14,075 bases of DNA, taken from Candidatus Hydrogenedentota bacterium (GTDB lineage Bacteria; Hydrogenedentota; Hydrogenedentia; Hydrogenedentales; GCA-2746185). The translations under genes and the position numbers were made by a program. The notes under the pieces were generated by a model, which was not told the DNA's origin, searched no databases, and worked only from the letters and a program-made list of their open reading frames with translations. The stretch lies in assembly GCA_030123645.1 (NCBI GenBank), contig JASJYE010000022.1, positions 1-14,075 on the forward strand. Reading direction: 5' to 3'. Shown piece after piece: positions 1-8,500 of this stretch; position 1 is the stretch's first letter; each line of letters begins with the position of its first letter.

Positions 1-14
1 CCATTTTCGGGTGC

Positions 15-38
15 CACCGCCAAACTCGTTTGGGGGTG
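15..38. repeat. Small imperfect hairpin flanked by a GGGTGCC direct repeat
   Basis: CACC-G-CCAAA, loop CTCG, TTTGG-G-GGTG forms a nine-pair stem with one G/G mismatch. GGGTGCC occurs twice, at 9-15 and 34-40, overlapping the hairpin. It lies about 65 to 90 bases downstream of the symporter stop, so it could be a transcription-end structure. No T-tract follows on the minus strand, which argues against a standard intrinsic terminator. A dispersed REP-like element is the alternative. The rest of 1-104 shows nothing recognisable. Confidence 0.4.
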
Positions 39-104
39 CCCAGATCGCATCGCCAACTCGCGCACCGAGCCTAGCAGTCTGTTGCGTTCAATGGCGTAGC
101 GGGC

Positions 105-1667
105 TCAGGCGTCTAGGGGCTCCGGTTTGGATTCCCTCTCGCCAGAAACGACCGCGTAGAACTCGTCGCGTCCTTCGACCATCTCCTTGGTGAGCAGAGA
201 CACGAGAGGCACCACGATGAACGGGATGATCATTGTCGCGTAGGAAGGGTCGATGCCCTCGCCGGTGTGTACGAAGCAGTAGTGGAAGAGCCGGCGGAAG
301 GCGGAGGAGCTTGCATGTGCTTCGTACTCGACGGCCAACGCCCACTTGATCAGCACGAACCAAATCAACCCGCTGCCGTATCCGACGAGCATCCCGGAGA
401 AGGCCCCGAGCTCGGTCGTCCGTTTCCAATACAGCGTATAGCCGATCGCGACTGCCGGAGGGACGACCATGGCGAAGCCGAAAAGTAGCATGTCCAGAAT
501 TGACACGTTTGGCAGCGTGGAAACCCACCAGGCTACCAGGGCCGCGATGAGCCCGTAGACGACCGTTGTGATGCGATAGGCCAACAGCTTTTTCTCCGAG
601 GAGTACTCCCGCGTGAACGGCAGCCAATCCCGGACGAACATGGTGGCGCTCGAGAGCAGGATCGGGCCGCCGGATGAAATGACAGCCGCTAAGACGGCTG
701 CCAGCGCGAGACCGCCGACCACCGGGTGGATTTCGGTTGCGAGCTTGGTCAAGTTCGTGTAGCCGGCGGTGCCCGGATTGACGCCGTACTTCGCTATGGT
801 CAGAATTCCTACGAATCCGGCCAAGATCGGCATCAGGGAGGCGACTGCGCCCGCGAGCAGGAAGCCCGGAAGCAGCACTTTTTCCGAGCGCGCGGCAGTC
901 GAGTAGTTGGTATAGATGGATGCAGCGGGTGTGTGGACGGAGACGGTGAAAAACATCGCAAGCACGGCGCCCCAGCCGGCCCCGGCAATACTCCACCACG
1001 CCGTACTGTCGCGATCGCTCGCGGCGAGATGGACATTTACCTGCTCTGTAACGCTCGCCCAGCCGCCGGCGTCGTTGAGGCCCATGAGCCCGACCGCGAA
1101 GAGCCCGAAGAGGATCACGACGCAATGGATTATATTCGTGACGGCCGCCCCCCACAGTCCGCCGAAGGCGATGTAGGTTATGAGTACGAAGGCAGCGATC
1201 CATACGCCGTAAATCATAGGGAGGCCCGTGAGCCCTCGCAGCATGACGGCGATGACGTAGGCTTCGATAACGTTGACGATGAAATACTCCGTCTGAACGC
1301 ATAGGCTTGTGAGGACTTGGTTTCGGCGGGTCTTGAAGCGTAGCGTGAAGGCCTCCCCGACGGTCTGCAGGCGCAAGCGCCGGTAGGGGACGGCGAAAAA
1401 GAAGCCGACCAGGGCCAGGGCGAGGAAGGTGTTGATGCCGTACCACCACATGTTCCATACGCCGCCGGTCATGACATTCCCTGCGACGCCATAGGTGCCC
1501 GCGCCTCCGATACGCGTTCCGGCCACGCCCGCGGCGATCATGAGCATGCTCATTCCGCCGCCGCCGACGGCCCAATCTCTTGAGCTGGTGGTCCGGCGCG
1601 CGAGTAGACTTCCGATGATCGTGACGACGACTAGGTAGACGATGATGACAACAATGGAGACGTTCAT
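105..1667 (-). CDS. Sodium:solute symporter (SSS family), substrate unknown
   Basis: This 520-residue inner-membrane protein probably couples uptake of a small organic solute to sodium entry. It is a chain of hydrophobic segments starting at the N-terminus (about residues 4-22), as expected for the 12-14 helix SSS family, and its length is normal for that family. Family-like stretches include the Gly-rich DWAVGGGGMS near residues 31-40, AFGGLWGAAVTNIIH at 167-181, and the ISSGGPILLSSATMFVRDW region at 330-348, which resembles the conserved SSS helix with small and Ser residues. The C-terminus is a short charged tail. The ATG start is supported by AAGGAGGA 11 bases upstream. It is separated from the upstream gene train by 416 bases and is probably its own transcription unit. 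The sequence does not tell sugar, amino acid or carboxylate substrates apart. Confidence 0.93.
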   Translation of the reverse strand: MNVSIVVIIVYLVVVTIIGSLLARRTTSSRDWAVGGGGMSMLMIAAGVAGTRIGGAGTYGVAGNVMTGGVWNMWWYGINTFLALALVGFFFAVPYRRLRLQTVGEAFTLRFKTRRNQVLTSLCVQTEYFIVNVIEAYVIAVMLRGLTGLPMIYGVWIAAFVLITYIAFGGLWGAAVTNIIHCVVILFGLFAVGLMGLNDAGGWASVTEQVNVHLAASDRDSTAWWSIAGAGWGAVLAMFFTVSVHTPAASIYTNYSTAARSEKVLLPGFLLAGAVASLMPILAGFVGILTIAKYGVNPGTAGYTNLTKLATEIHPVVGGLALAAVLAAVISSGGPILLSSATMFVRDWLPFTREYSSEKKLLAYRITTVVYGLIAALVAWWVSTLPNVSILDMLLFGFAMVVPPAVAIGYTLYWKRTTELGAFSGMLVGYGSGLIWFVLIKWALAVEYEAHASSSAFRRLFHYCFVHTGEGIDPSYATMIIPFIVVPLVSLLTKEMVEGRDEFYAVVSGERESKPEPLDA

Positions 1668-1678
1668 AGGCGGGCGAG

Positions 1679-1686
1679 TCCTCCTT
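1679..1686 (-). promoter_or_regulatory. Shine-Dalgarno site of the symporter
   Basis: The minus strand reads AAGGAGGA, with 11 bases between it and the ATG at 1665-1667. This near-perfect anti-16S match fixes the start of the symporter. Confidence 0.75.
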
Positions 1687-1700
1687 CGTTAAGTGTGTGC

Positions 1701-1739
1701 CCTGAGTGGTCAGGCAGTGCCGGGTTGTTCGTCCAACCC
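1701..1739 (-). promoter_or_regulatory. Two tandem small hairpins in the symporter leader
   Basis: CCTGA-GTGG-TCAGG (1701-1714) and GGGTTG-TTCGTC-CAACCC (1722-1739) are perfect short stems of 5 and 6 pairs. They lie 15 to 53 bases upstream of the symporter Shine-Dalgarno site. They could shape the 5' leader of the messenger or act as protein-binding dyads. Neither matches a riboswitch class I know, and stems this short also arise by chance. Confidence 0.3.
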
Positions 1740-1768
1740 TAACACGACAACGCTAGATTTTATTAAAG

Positions 1769-1937
1769 TCGCTGAGCAAAACGGGGACTTTTGAGCTTTT
1801 CCAAAAGTAGTCCTCGCGAGCCTGCGAGCAGGGACTGTGGAGTTGGTGAAAAACCAATCATCGGCCCAAAAACAGGGACTGTCCCAAGCGAAGCGAGGCA
1901 CGAGCGGAGACGGGACTGTCCCTGTTTTGCTCAGCGA
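1769..1937. repeat. Nested inverted-repeat element with GGGACTGTCCC cores (REP/MITE-like)
   Basis: The outer arms are TCGCTGAGCAAAACGGGGAC (1769-1788) and the reverse complement of a copy differing at one base (1918-1937). An inner hairpin pairs AAAACAGGGACTGTCCC (1869-1885) with GGGACTGTCCCTGTTTT (1912-1928), with only the central base unpaired. A further partial copy, CAGGGACTGTGG, lies at 1829-1840, and the palindrome-bearing CCTCGCGAG occurs at 1812-1820 and again at 1939-1947. Repeats with this GGGACTGTCCC core are, to my recollection, dispersed in many bacterial genomes and sometimes linked to REP-associated tyrosine transposases. No transposase lies in the window. On the minus strand the inner hairpin is followed by five T, so it may also terminate transcription of the upstream gene train. 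Confidence 0.75.
1868..1928 (-). terminator. Possible intrinsic terminator of the gene train (inner hairpin)
   Basis: Read on the minus strand, AAAACAGGGACAGTCCC pairs with GGGACAGTCCCTGTTTT across a 26-base loop and runs into TTTTT at 1868-1872. It lies about 155 bases beyond the stop of the last gene and upstream of the symporter. The long loop and the distance make this a weak candidate. It is part of the repeat element. Confidence 0.3.
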
Positions 1938-2083
1938 ACCTCGCGAGTGCAAATTGTTGACGTGCACGATGTTACCTGCCTTTCGCCAGCCAGACGTAGC
2001 GCTGTAGTGCTAAGGATTCAGAATGGAAAGCAGAGCGCTTATCATAAAAGGAGTTCGGTGAAAGAGCAAGGGGCACGGTGCGA

Positions 2084-3139
2084 TCAGGAGTCGGCGTCGA
2101 GCAGGGCGTTGTAGGAGCGGATTTTGCGGTTGCTTCGGGCGGCCTTGAGCAGCACCTCTTCGAGTTGTGCGAAATAGGCCTCTTCGGCGAGTTGTAGCTT
2201 TTCGGCTTTCAGGGCCTCCACTTCCACGAGGGCGGACAAATATGTGTCTATTAGCTCCTGAGGCACGTTGGGATGGAAACTATAGTCTTTGATATAGCAC
2301 TGCCGCGCGAGCGCTCCGTCAAGAATCTCATCGCCGCCTGCAGTGTCCTCATCTTCCTCCGCGCTCAGGTCAAAGATCTCGATGGGTAATCTCGAGCCCA
2401 GCCCGTCTCCGTTGTCGTCGAGGATGGCGTGCTCCGTCGCGATCAGGCCCTCGCTCGTGTACCACGAGGCGGTCAACTCGGAGGCCTGCTCACAGGCCTC
2501 GAGAAAGGAGATTCGATCGTCGTGGTTCCGGTCCGCGCTGCCGTCCTCGAGGCCTTCGATAAAAAAGCCCATGAACTCCGTCGCGTTGATCTCGGAGACG
2601 CTCTTAGTCGCCGTGCAGATCACCCGGCCTTCCCCGCTCAATACGTTAATGAACCCTGCGCTGCTCGAAGTCCCGTTCAGCACGATGGTCCTTCTCGCCG
2701 GAATCGCCTGCAACAGCTCGTCCAGCTCGTCCGCCGTCAAGTCGGCGCCGGGAACGTGGAATTTCGAGATGTTTTTCAGATAGGACCCATGGCCGATGAA
2801 GTAGACGAAAAGGTCGTCGTCGGGGGTCACCGAGTCCGACATGGCCGCGAATACAGCCCGGATGGATTTGAGATTGGTGGTGGTCAGTGCGGGGGTCTGT
2901 ATGTCCGTCTCCGGCTCGGTGAGCAGGACCACATTGCCGGCCGGGACGCCTAGCCGCATTACAAGCGTGTCCCTCAGGCGCATACCCCAATCGCGAAATT
3001 TCTCCGAGTATTCGGCTTCACCGCCGCTGCCGCACAATAGCGCGTGGTAGGAAGCGGCACGGGCGGCGGGTGCAATCATCACGATGCACAAGGCGGCGGC
3101 CAGGGCCAGGGAGAGATTGTTAGCTGCCGATACCCTCAT
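2084..3139 (-). CDS. Secreted caspase/legumain-like (clan CD) protein, catalytic Cys apparently missing, with EF-hand-type loop
   Basis: This 351-residue protein begins with a clear signal peptide (residues 1-28, hydrophobic core, ending AARA), so it is exported. Residues 30-180 look like the clan CD peptidase core: strand YHALLCGSGG, strand VVLLTE (70-75), then FVYFIGHGSY with His117-Gly118 in the catalytic His position. The next strand, TIVLNGTSSSAGF (151-163), is where the Cys nucleophile normally sits, but it holds only Gly, Thr and Ser. Residues 203-214 (D-R-N-H-D-D-R-I-S-F-L-E) match a 12-position EF-hand calcium loop, and DDNGDG (241-246) is a second acidic loop. Residues 296-345 are helical and coiled-coil-like. 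The ATG at 3137-3139 overlaps the upstream stop (ATGA) and follows AAAGGTGGGG at 3145-3154. A longer start at 3220 is unlikely because it would push the signal peptide inward. Likely role: a non-proteolytic binding or sensing module; this is inference. Confidence 0.82.
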   Translation of the reverse strand: MRVSAANNLSLALAAALCIVMIAPAARAASYHALLCGSGGEAEYSEKFRDWGMRLRDTLVMRLGVPAGNVVLLTEPETDIQTPALTTTNLKSIRAVFAAMSDSVTPDDDLFVYFIGHGSYLKNISKFHVPGADLTADELDELLQAIPARRTIVLNGTSSSAGFINVLSGEGRVICTATKSVSEINATEFMGFFIEGLEDGSADRNHDDRISFLEACEQASELTASWYTSEGLIATEHAILDDNGDGLGSRLPIEIFDLSAEEDEDTAGGDEILDGALARQCYIKDYSFHPNVPQELIDTYLSALVEVEALKAEKLQLAEEAYFAQLEEVLLKAARSNRKIRSYNALLDADS

Positions 3140-5553
3140 GCGCGCCCCACCTTTCTGCGCAGATACCATTCGGTAATCATCATGAGGACCAGGGCAAGGT
3201 AGAAGCCCGGCAGATGCCACAGATGCAGGAGAATTTCCGTGGAATCCAATTGTATAGGAACCGGTATCGCCTCGGACAGCTCCTCAAGTTGATCGAGCGA
3301 AAAATGGGCTCCGCCCGTGGCTTGGGACAGGTCGCGCAAGAAGAGGCCGTTATACTGCGCCTTCTGGAACTCCCGGTGGTCCGACTCCACCAAGAAGGTC
3401 TCATCGAGTTCAGCGACGGGTTCGGCGTTTTCATCCAGGGCGACCAAGGATATTTTGTGAAGGCCCGCTTCCACGGGCGTGTACTCGCAGGTGTATAGTC
3501 CGACTTCCCGGATCGATTCTTCGACGGATAAGGAGAGGACTTCTCCATTCGGCCTCGTGACGGAGACGGCGCATTGAAGGCCTGCGCGCCTGTCGAATGC
3601 GTCATCGCGAATCACGAACTCGAAGGTGGCGTCAGCTTCCTGCGTATAGACGTCACGCTTAGCTCGCAGCACACTCGATTGCGGCGTGTCGTGCACGAGG
3701 TTGCGCAGGAGCTGGCGCCAAAAGCGCTCGTGCCTGTCATCCTCTTGCTTAAGCCGCATCTGCCACTGCCACGTATCACCCGAAGCCATGATGGCGCATT
3801 TGCCCTCGCCGTAGCGCTGCACGACAAATATCGGTTCTCCCGCAATGGACTCGTCCTGCCCGCCCACAACGCCCAGGACCGTCGCGCCGGCGCGCACGAG
3901 CGGGAAACGGTTGAGGCCGTATAGCGGGGGCATCTCGGACCATAAGCGGGCGTCTTGAGCTTCATCAGTGTCGAAGACCCACGACCCCGTCAGTCTCCCT
4001 TCGATGGTCGGCTCGACCTGCAGCGGCTGCTGGAGCCGGATTCGCCCGCCCTCGTCCGGGTCCTGATAGAGCACGACGGGCAGCATTTGTTCGATTAGAG
4101 TCCCCGCGTAGCCCCCCTCGCTGAACGAATTCGGTCCGCCGAGCAAGAGCAACGTGCCGCCGCGCTTGTCCACGAACTCAAGCGTCACCTCGAGCTGTTC
4201 CGTGTTAAAGAAATCGCGCTCGACGTCCCCCCAAAGGATCAGGTCGTATTTGAACAGTTCCTTCGGGTCGGTGGGATAGCCCGACATGAGCTCGTCCTTG
4301 GCCGCGCCCAGCCGCAGAAACACGGTCTCATCATAGCGCGGCCGGTCCTGGTCCTCGTCGAAACCCTCAAACAACGGGTTGGTGAGGGTTGATTTCTTTC
4401 CCCGAAAAACGAATTTTTGTTCCGCATTGGATATGGCCAGCAGGCTGGTCAGTTTAAGCTGTTCTTTATCCTCTTCGAGGGCCATGCGCAGAAACTTGTT
4501 TTGCCAATTGGGCCGGCCCGACACATAGAGGATGCGGTATTGCTTCTGGCGGTTGTCCACCACGAAACGACGCGTGTTGTTTTCAACGATGCGGTCCTCG
4601 ACCGCGGGCTCGCCGATGTCCGCGGTGGTCTCGACGAGGCGAACGCGCGCCTCGTATTCGATCCAACCTTTGCGATCGGGCACGAACTCGAGCCGAACTT
4701 CGTGGTCCTCGACATCGTCGGTGATTTCAATAAGGTGCGATTTGACAATGCGGCTGCCTATGGCGGCCTCGACAACCGCCTTCCGGCCCGCAAGGCCGGT
4801 CGAGTGAACGCCCACGGTGAGCACGACCGGGCTCTTGTCGAAATCTGTTCGCTTTAAGGACAAAGTCGTGAGTTCGATGTCCCGCCACAGGGAGGCTTCA
4901 TCCACGCCCACGGTGAACACGGGTGTCTCCTTGGGAAGATCCCGCAAAAGCACGGTCTCGATATCGCTAAGCTGGACGCCGTCTGAGAAAAGGACAAGGC
5001 CGGAGACCGCCGTGCCTTCCAGGTCGCTCAGCACGCGCTGAACAGCCCCGGTAAGGTCGCTTTGGCGTTGACTGAAATTCAGGTCCGCCACGTCCTGCAG
5101 CGGCTCCACGGTTTCGCCCACGCGGTATCGCACGACCTGGTGCCTGCGTTTCAGACGCCCCTCGAATGCGTCTCCGGCGGCCGCGTAGGCCTCCAGCAAC
5201 CGAGTTCCGCGGGAGCGGCCCTCTCGGCCCCCAATGCGCATGCTTAATGAATCGTCGAAGAGGAGCGCGACAAATTGCTCGCCGGGTTTTACGTGCTGCG
5301 CCACGACCACGGGATCGAGGGCAAGAAAGAGCGCGAGAACGATGGCAGCGCTTCGCAGACAGACCAGGAGAATGCGCCTTCGGCGCTCGAGGCCGTGCAA
5401 CTTGCGCCAGTAATACCATGCAACGCCCGCGCCGGTAAGCGTTAGCAGCGCGATGCAGAACACGAGGCCCACCGGGGAGTTGAAACCCAAATAGCGAGGG
5501 ACAAGGTCCTCTGCCGCGTCCCCTGCGAGTAATTCCGTGAGGCGCTCCAACAT
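3136..5553 (-). CDS. Large membrane vWA protein with glutamine-amidotransferase-like domain
   Basis: This 805-residue protein has two N-terminal membrane helices (about 26-48 and 61-82) and one near the C-terminus (about 778-795). Between them lies a vWA domain with an intact metal site: D100-x-S102-x-S104 (FDDSLSM), Thr168 in SDLTG and FSDG at 189-192. A beta-sandwich-like stretch follows (about 225-335). A flavodoxin/GATase1-like fold comes next (about 338-600), with ILYVSGRPNW, a KYDLILWGD strand, the loop LGGPNSFSEGGY (471-482) and a late strand IMASGDTW. No Cys occupies the nucleophile loop, so it is probably a binding fold, not an amidotransferase. A second sandwich occupies about 630-725. 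This order is the usual one for large vWA proteins of MoxR gene clusters. Its ATG follows GGAGGGGG located inside the end of the upstream gene, and only 2 bases separate the two genes. It probably presents its vWA domain to partners in the envelope; the partners are unknown. Confidence 0.88.
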   Translation of the reverse strand: MLERLTELLAGDAAEDLVPRYLGFNSPVGLVFCIALLTLTGAGVAWYYWRKLHGLERRRRILLVCLRSAAIVLALFLALDPVVVAQHVKPGEQFVALLFDDSLSMRIGGREGRSRGTRLLEAYAAAGDAFEGRLKRRHQVVRYRVGETVEPLQDVADLNFSQRQSDLTGAVQRVLSDLEGTAVSGLVLFSDGVQLSDIETVLLRDLPKETPVFTVGVDEASLWRDIELTTLSLKRTDFDKSPVVLTVGVHSTGLAGRKAVVEAAIGSRIVKSHLIEITDDVEDHEVRLEFVPDRKGWIEYEARVRLVETTADIGEPAVEDRIVENNTRRFVVDNRQKQYRILYVSGRPNWQNKFLRMALEEDKEQLKLTSLLAISNAEQKFVFRGKKSTLTNPLFEGFDEDQDRPRYDETVFLRLGAAKDELMSGYPTDPKELFKYDLILWGDVERDFFNTEQLEVTLEFVDKRGGTLLLLGGPNSFSEGGYAGTLIEQMLPVVLYQDPDEGGRIRLQQPLQVEPTIEGRLTGSWVFDTDEAQDARLWSEMPPLYGLNRFPLVRAGATVLGVVGGQDESIAGEPIFVVQRYGEGKCAIMASGDTWQWQMRLKQEDDRHERFWRQLLRNLVHDTPQSSVLRAKRDVYTQEADATFEFVIRDDAFDRRAGLQCAVSVTRPNGEVLSLSVEESIREVGLYTCEYTPVEAGLHKISLVALDENAEPVAELDETFLVESDHREFQKAQYNGLFLRDLSQATGGAHFSLDQLEELSEAIPVPIQLDSTEILLHLWHLPGFYLALVLMMITEWYLRRKVGRA

Positions 5554-5555
5554 CC

Positions 5556-8500
5556 TTAGCGCGCCCCCTCCGCCTCGGATAGCCTCTTAAAGTAACTCGA
5601 TACGCGCTCCTTATAGCGCTCGGGGATATCGCCCTCGTCCGTCAGGAGGAATTCCTTTTCGCTCAAGTTTTTCTCTATTTCGCGCTGCAATTGCTCGGCG
5701 GCGTCTTCGAGGGGCCTGGCGACCACCTCCAAGAAGAGATCGTATTGGGGCGCAAGGGCCCTCGTGCGCCACTCGCGGCGCATCATCTCGATCCGCTCGC
5801 GAATGCGCGTCACTTCCGTTCGGAACTGAGTGCCCGGCGGCAAGAGGGTCTCTGCGTCGCGAAGGTCCCGAAGCCAATCCAGGTAGCCCCGATCCGCGAA
5901 ATCGCGCATCGCGCCGCGTGGATCGAAAGCGTTGCGCGATCCGCCTGCGCGGGTAGCGTCATTGCGCTCTGTTCCGCGCGAGTCTGCTTGCGCCTGGGCC
6001 GATTGCTCGGGGCCGCCCTGCTGCGAATCGCCCTCTTGCGACCCTTGTTCCCCGCCTTCCTCGGCGCGCGCTACACGGCCTTCGGATTCTTCGTTTTCGC
6101 CCGGTGCTTGAGTATCTTGTTCCCCGCGGCCGCCACCGGCGACCTCTTCGCGATCCAAGAGGCGGTCCATGCGTTCCAGGGCCTTCTGCATTCCTTCCAG
6201 CTCGTTATCCACAAGACTTTCGGCGACAACGCGCAGCTTCTCGGCGACCTCGTCAAATTTGGTTGCGATCTTTCTCTCTTCGCGCACCGCCGAGTCCCAA
6301 ATCCCGTACTCGACGAGAAGCTCAGACTCCTCAATGTCCTCCAGGATGCCTTCGCGGCTGGTTTCGCGCAACCAATCACCGAGTTTGCGCGACATAAGCT
6401 CTTGGGTTTGCCGGCTCCTCTCGGCCAGTTCGCTGGCGTCGTTCATCATGTCGACGAAGTCCTTCGCCAGCTCCTCTTTCTTCTTTTGGATGTCCACCGA
6501 GGAGTTTTCCAGCGCCTCCTGGTCGGCCATCGACGGGGACTTGTGATATTCGAGCGCCTGCTCGGACTCCTGCGCGATCCCGTGCTGCCGGTCACGGAGT
6601 TCGTCCATCTTCTCCTGGAGCTCGCGCATGCGCTGGGCCGCGGCGCCCCGGCCGAATTGCTGCAGTTGTTCCTGGATATCTCGGAGGGCGTCCATGGCCC
6701 TCGAGCCTGAGGTCCGAGCTTGCTGGAGCCTGTCGCGCTCCATCTGTTCGAGGCTACGGATCATCTGGCGCCGTGCCCGTTCGAGCGCATCCTGCGCAGC
6801 CCTGACCTGTTCGTTGCTCAATTGATCCGACGACAGTTCCTGCCTCGCTTCATCCAGACGCTCGAGATTGTTCTGCATCTCTTCTTGAAGGCGCTCGAGC
6901 TTACGCGCGAGCCGTTCGCGCTCTTCTTCGGTCTCCGCGTTCTGTAGTTCGGAGATGAGTTTCGCAAGCTCCTCGTTGACGTTCTGCTGGCGCTGAGCGA
7001 GCTCCTTGATCTTCTTTAGGACTTCGTCGGCCGCCTCCTGCTGTTCGCGCGTCAAGTTTTCCTGTTCGTAGAAGTTTCTGTTGCGCGCCATTTCCAGCTC
7101 GCTGATGTCCGGCCGGTCTTGCGCGCCACCACCACCGCCGCCGCCGCCCTGCGTCTGTTGGACTTGCGCCTGGCGGGGTTTCAAGCGGGCGATCAGGCGC
7201 AGCGCCATCTGCTGATGCACGGTGGCCTCCGACAAGTCCCCCTTCGGGTCGGGCAACGCCGCCCTGGTCAGTGCGTCGGTCGATCCACGCATGGCCTCTC
7301 GAAGTTTCAAGATGTCCTTGCTCGGCGACTGCATCATTCCCCCCGCCCCCGCCACCTGATCGAGCAATTCATCCTGCGTCTCGACGATCACGCTGCGCTT
7401 TTCGCCGAATTCCTCCTCGTCCATGTATCGCGCTACGCGCCGCAAGTTCCAGGTCGCTATGAGAACATCTTTCTGCGCCTGCTCGATATCGCCGTCCTGC
7501 ATGCCGCCGCCCCCGCCTCCGCCTCCTTCGGTGAGGGCCTCGCGGTATTCGCGCTTAAACGGCCTGATCTCCAGGAAATATGGGTCGCCCATGACCTCGT
7601 ACTCGCTGCGGTCCGGCTTCGTGTCCGTCGCCCAGATGGTCCAGGTAATGAAGTCGCCGACCTCGAGGCCCAAGTCCTCGAGCATGATCTGGTAGTGGCC
7701 TTCGGCTTTCAGAATCAGGTCGCTGTCCTCGTTCATCGCAATACGGACCGGCTCCCGGCCCGCTATTTCATATTGCAGGCCAAACTCGTAGAAGCCGTAG
7801 TCGTCGCTCACATTGAAGTCGAAGGGGATCTCCTCAAGCATGGTCACTTCGTTGTCCCCCCGCGGGAAATCGATGCGGATTTCGGGTGCCTTGTCCCGTG
7901 CCATGGTGATGGTGTATTCGGGATTGTATTCGCTTGGCGCGCCTTCTTGATCGACGAGCTCGATGCGGTAGGTATCGTTTCGGGTGATCGTTAGCGGGAC
8001 ATGCCAAGCGTTGTCTGCGCGCCGTTCGAGCGCGAGCCGCTCGCCGCTGTCGAAAACGATCTCCGCTTGTTTTATCGATTTGTTTACCCAGACTTCCATG
8101 TCGACTTTGGTGCCTTCGATGGCAGAAATGTTGCCACTGTTGGGCACCTCGCGCGAGGGCCTTCGAAGATATTCCGGATAGTGATAGATCAGGTCGATGC
8201 TTTCGACTTCGGCCGGCGTCCATGCGGTGATTTGATATACCGGCGACCGGCGGCGGCCGTACTGGACCTGATACTGTATGTCGGTCCGGATGTTCATGAA
8301 CTGGTGGTAGAACACGTTGTCCTCGCCGGTCCGTTGGACGCCGGACTCCTGCCACGTGCCGCCTGCCACGCGCCATCGCATCTGGAGCGCGCGATCGCTC
8401 TTCGCAGTGCGGACCCACACCATGACGTTGTCGCCGACGCGTACTCGCACGTCGCCGGGCTCAAGGGTAAAAGGCAGCGCGATTACCTCGGCCATCTTGT

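Larger units (their letters stand above)
1668..2083. other. 416-base intergenic region between symporter and gene train
   Basis: No convincing gene is present. Positions 1701-1739 hold two small hairpins in the symporter leader. Positions 1769-1937 hold a nested inverted-repeat element. Positions 1948-2083 show no recognisable structure or terminator directly after the last gene of the train. The symporter promoter must lie here, but no minus-strand pair of -35 and -10 boxes with normal spacing could be defended. Confidence 0.7.

Noticed and set aside
88..1575. Long minus-strand open frame (495 codons) overlapping the symporter in another frame
   Set aside because: Its product is almost entirely Arg, His, Gly and Ala with no domain or helix pattern, while the overlapping 520-codon frame is a clear SSS transporter. 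It is a shadow of GC-rich coding sequence.
1741..1780. Minus-strand promoter for the symporter (TTGCTC with an AT-rich TAATAAAAT stretch)
   Set aside because: The spacing between the two boxes is about 11 bases at best, too short for a standard sigma-70 promoter, and the TTGCTC is part of the repeat arm.
2071..2083. GGGGCACGGTGC next to the caspase-fold gene stop as a terminator
   Set aside because: The palindrome leaves a one-base loop, which cannot fold, and no T-tract follows on the minus strand.
1710..2114. Small open frames on both strands (85 codons minus, 107 codons plus) across the intergenic region
   Set aside because: Both run through the inverted-repeat element, have no recognisable product and no convincing starts. 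The repeat explains the sequence better.
3140..3220. Longer start (27 extra codons) for the caspase-fold protein
   Set aside because: It would overlap the upstream gene by 85 bases and bury the clear signal peptide. The ATGA overlap at 3136-3139 with a Shine-Dalgarno-like site is the natural start.
5691..6710. Plus-strand open frame of 339 codons antisense to the giant coiled-coil gene
   Set aside because: It mirrors the Glu/Gln/Arg-rich coiled-coil codons as Leu-rich peptide, has no supporting ribosome binding site, and the sense frame has clear family features.
7119..7994. Plus-strand open frame of 291 codons antisense to the giant protein
   Set aside because: Its composition follows from the reverse complement of the sense codons, no motif is recognisable, and it begins in the antisense of the poly-glycine tract.
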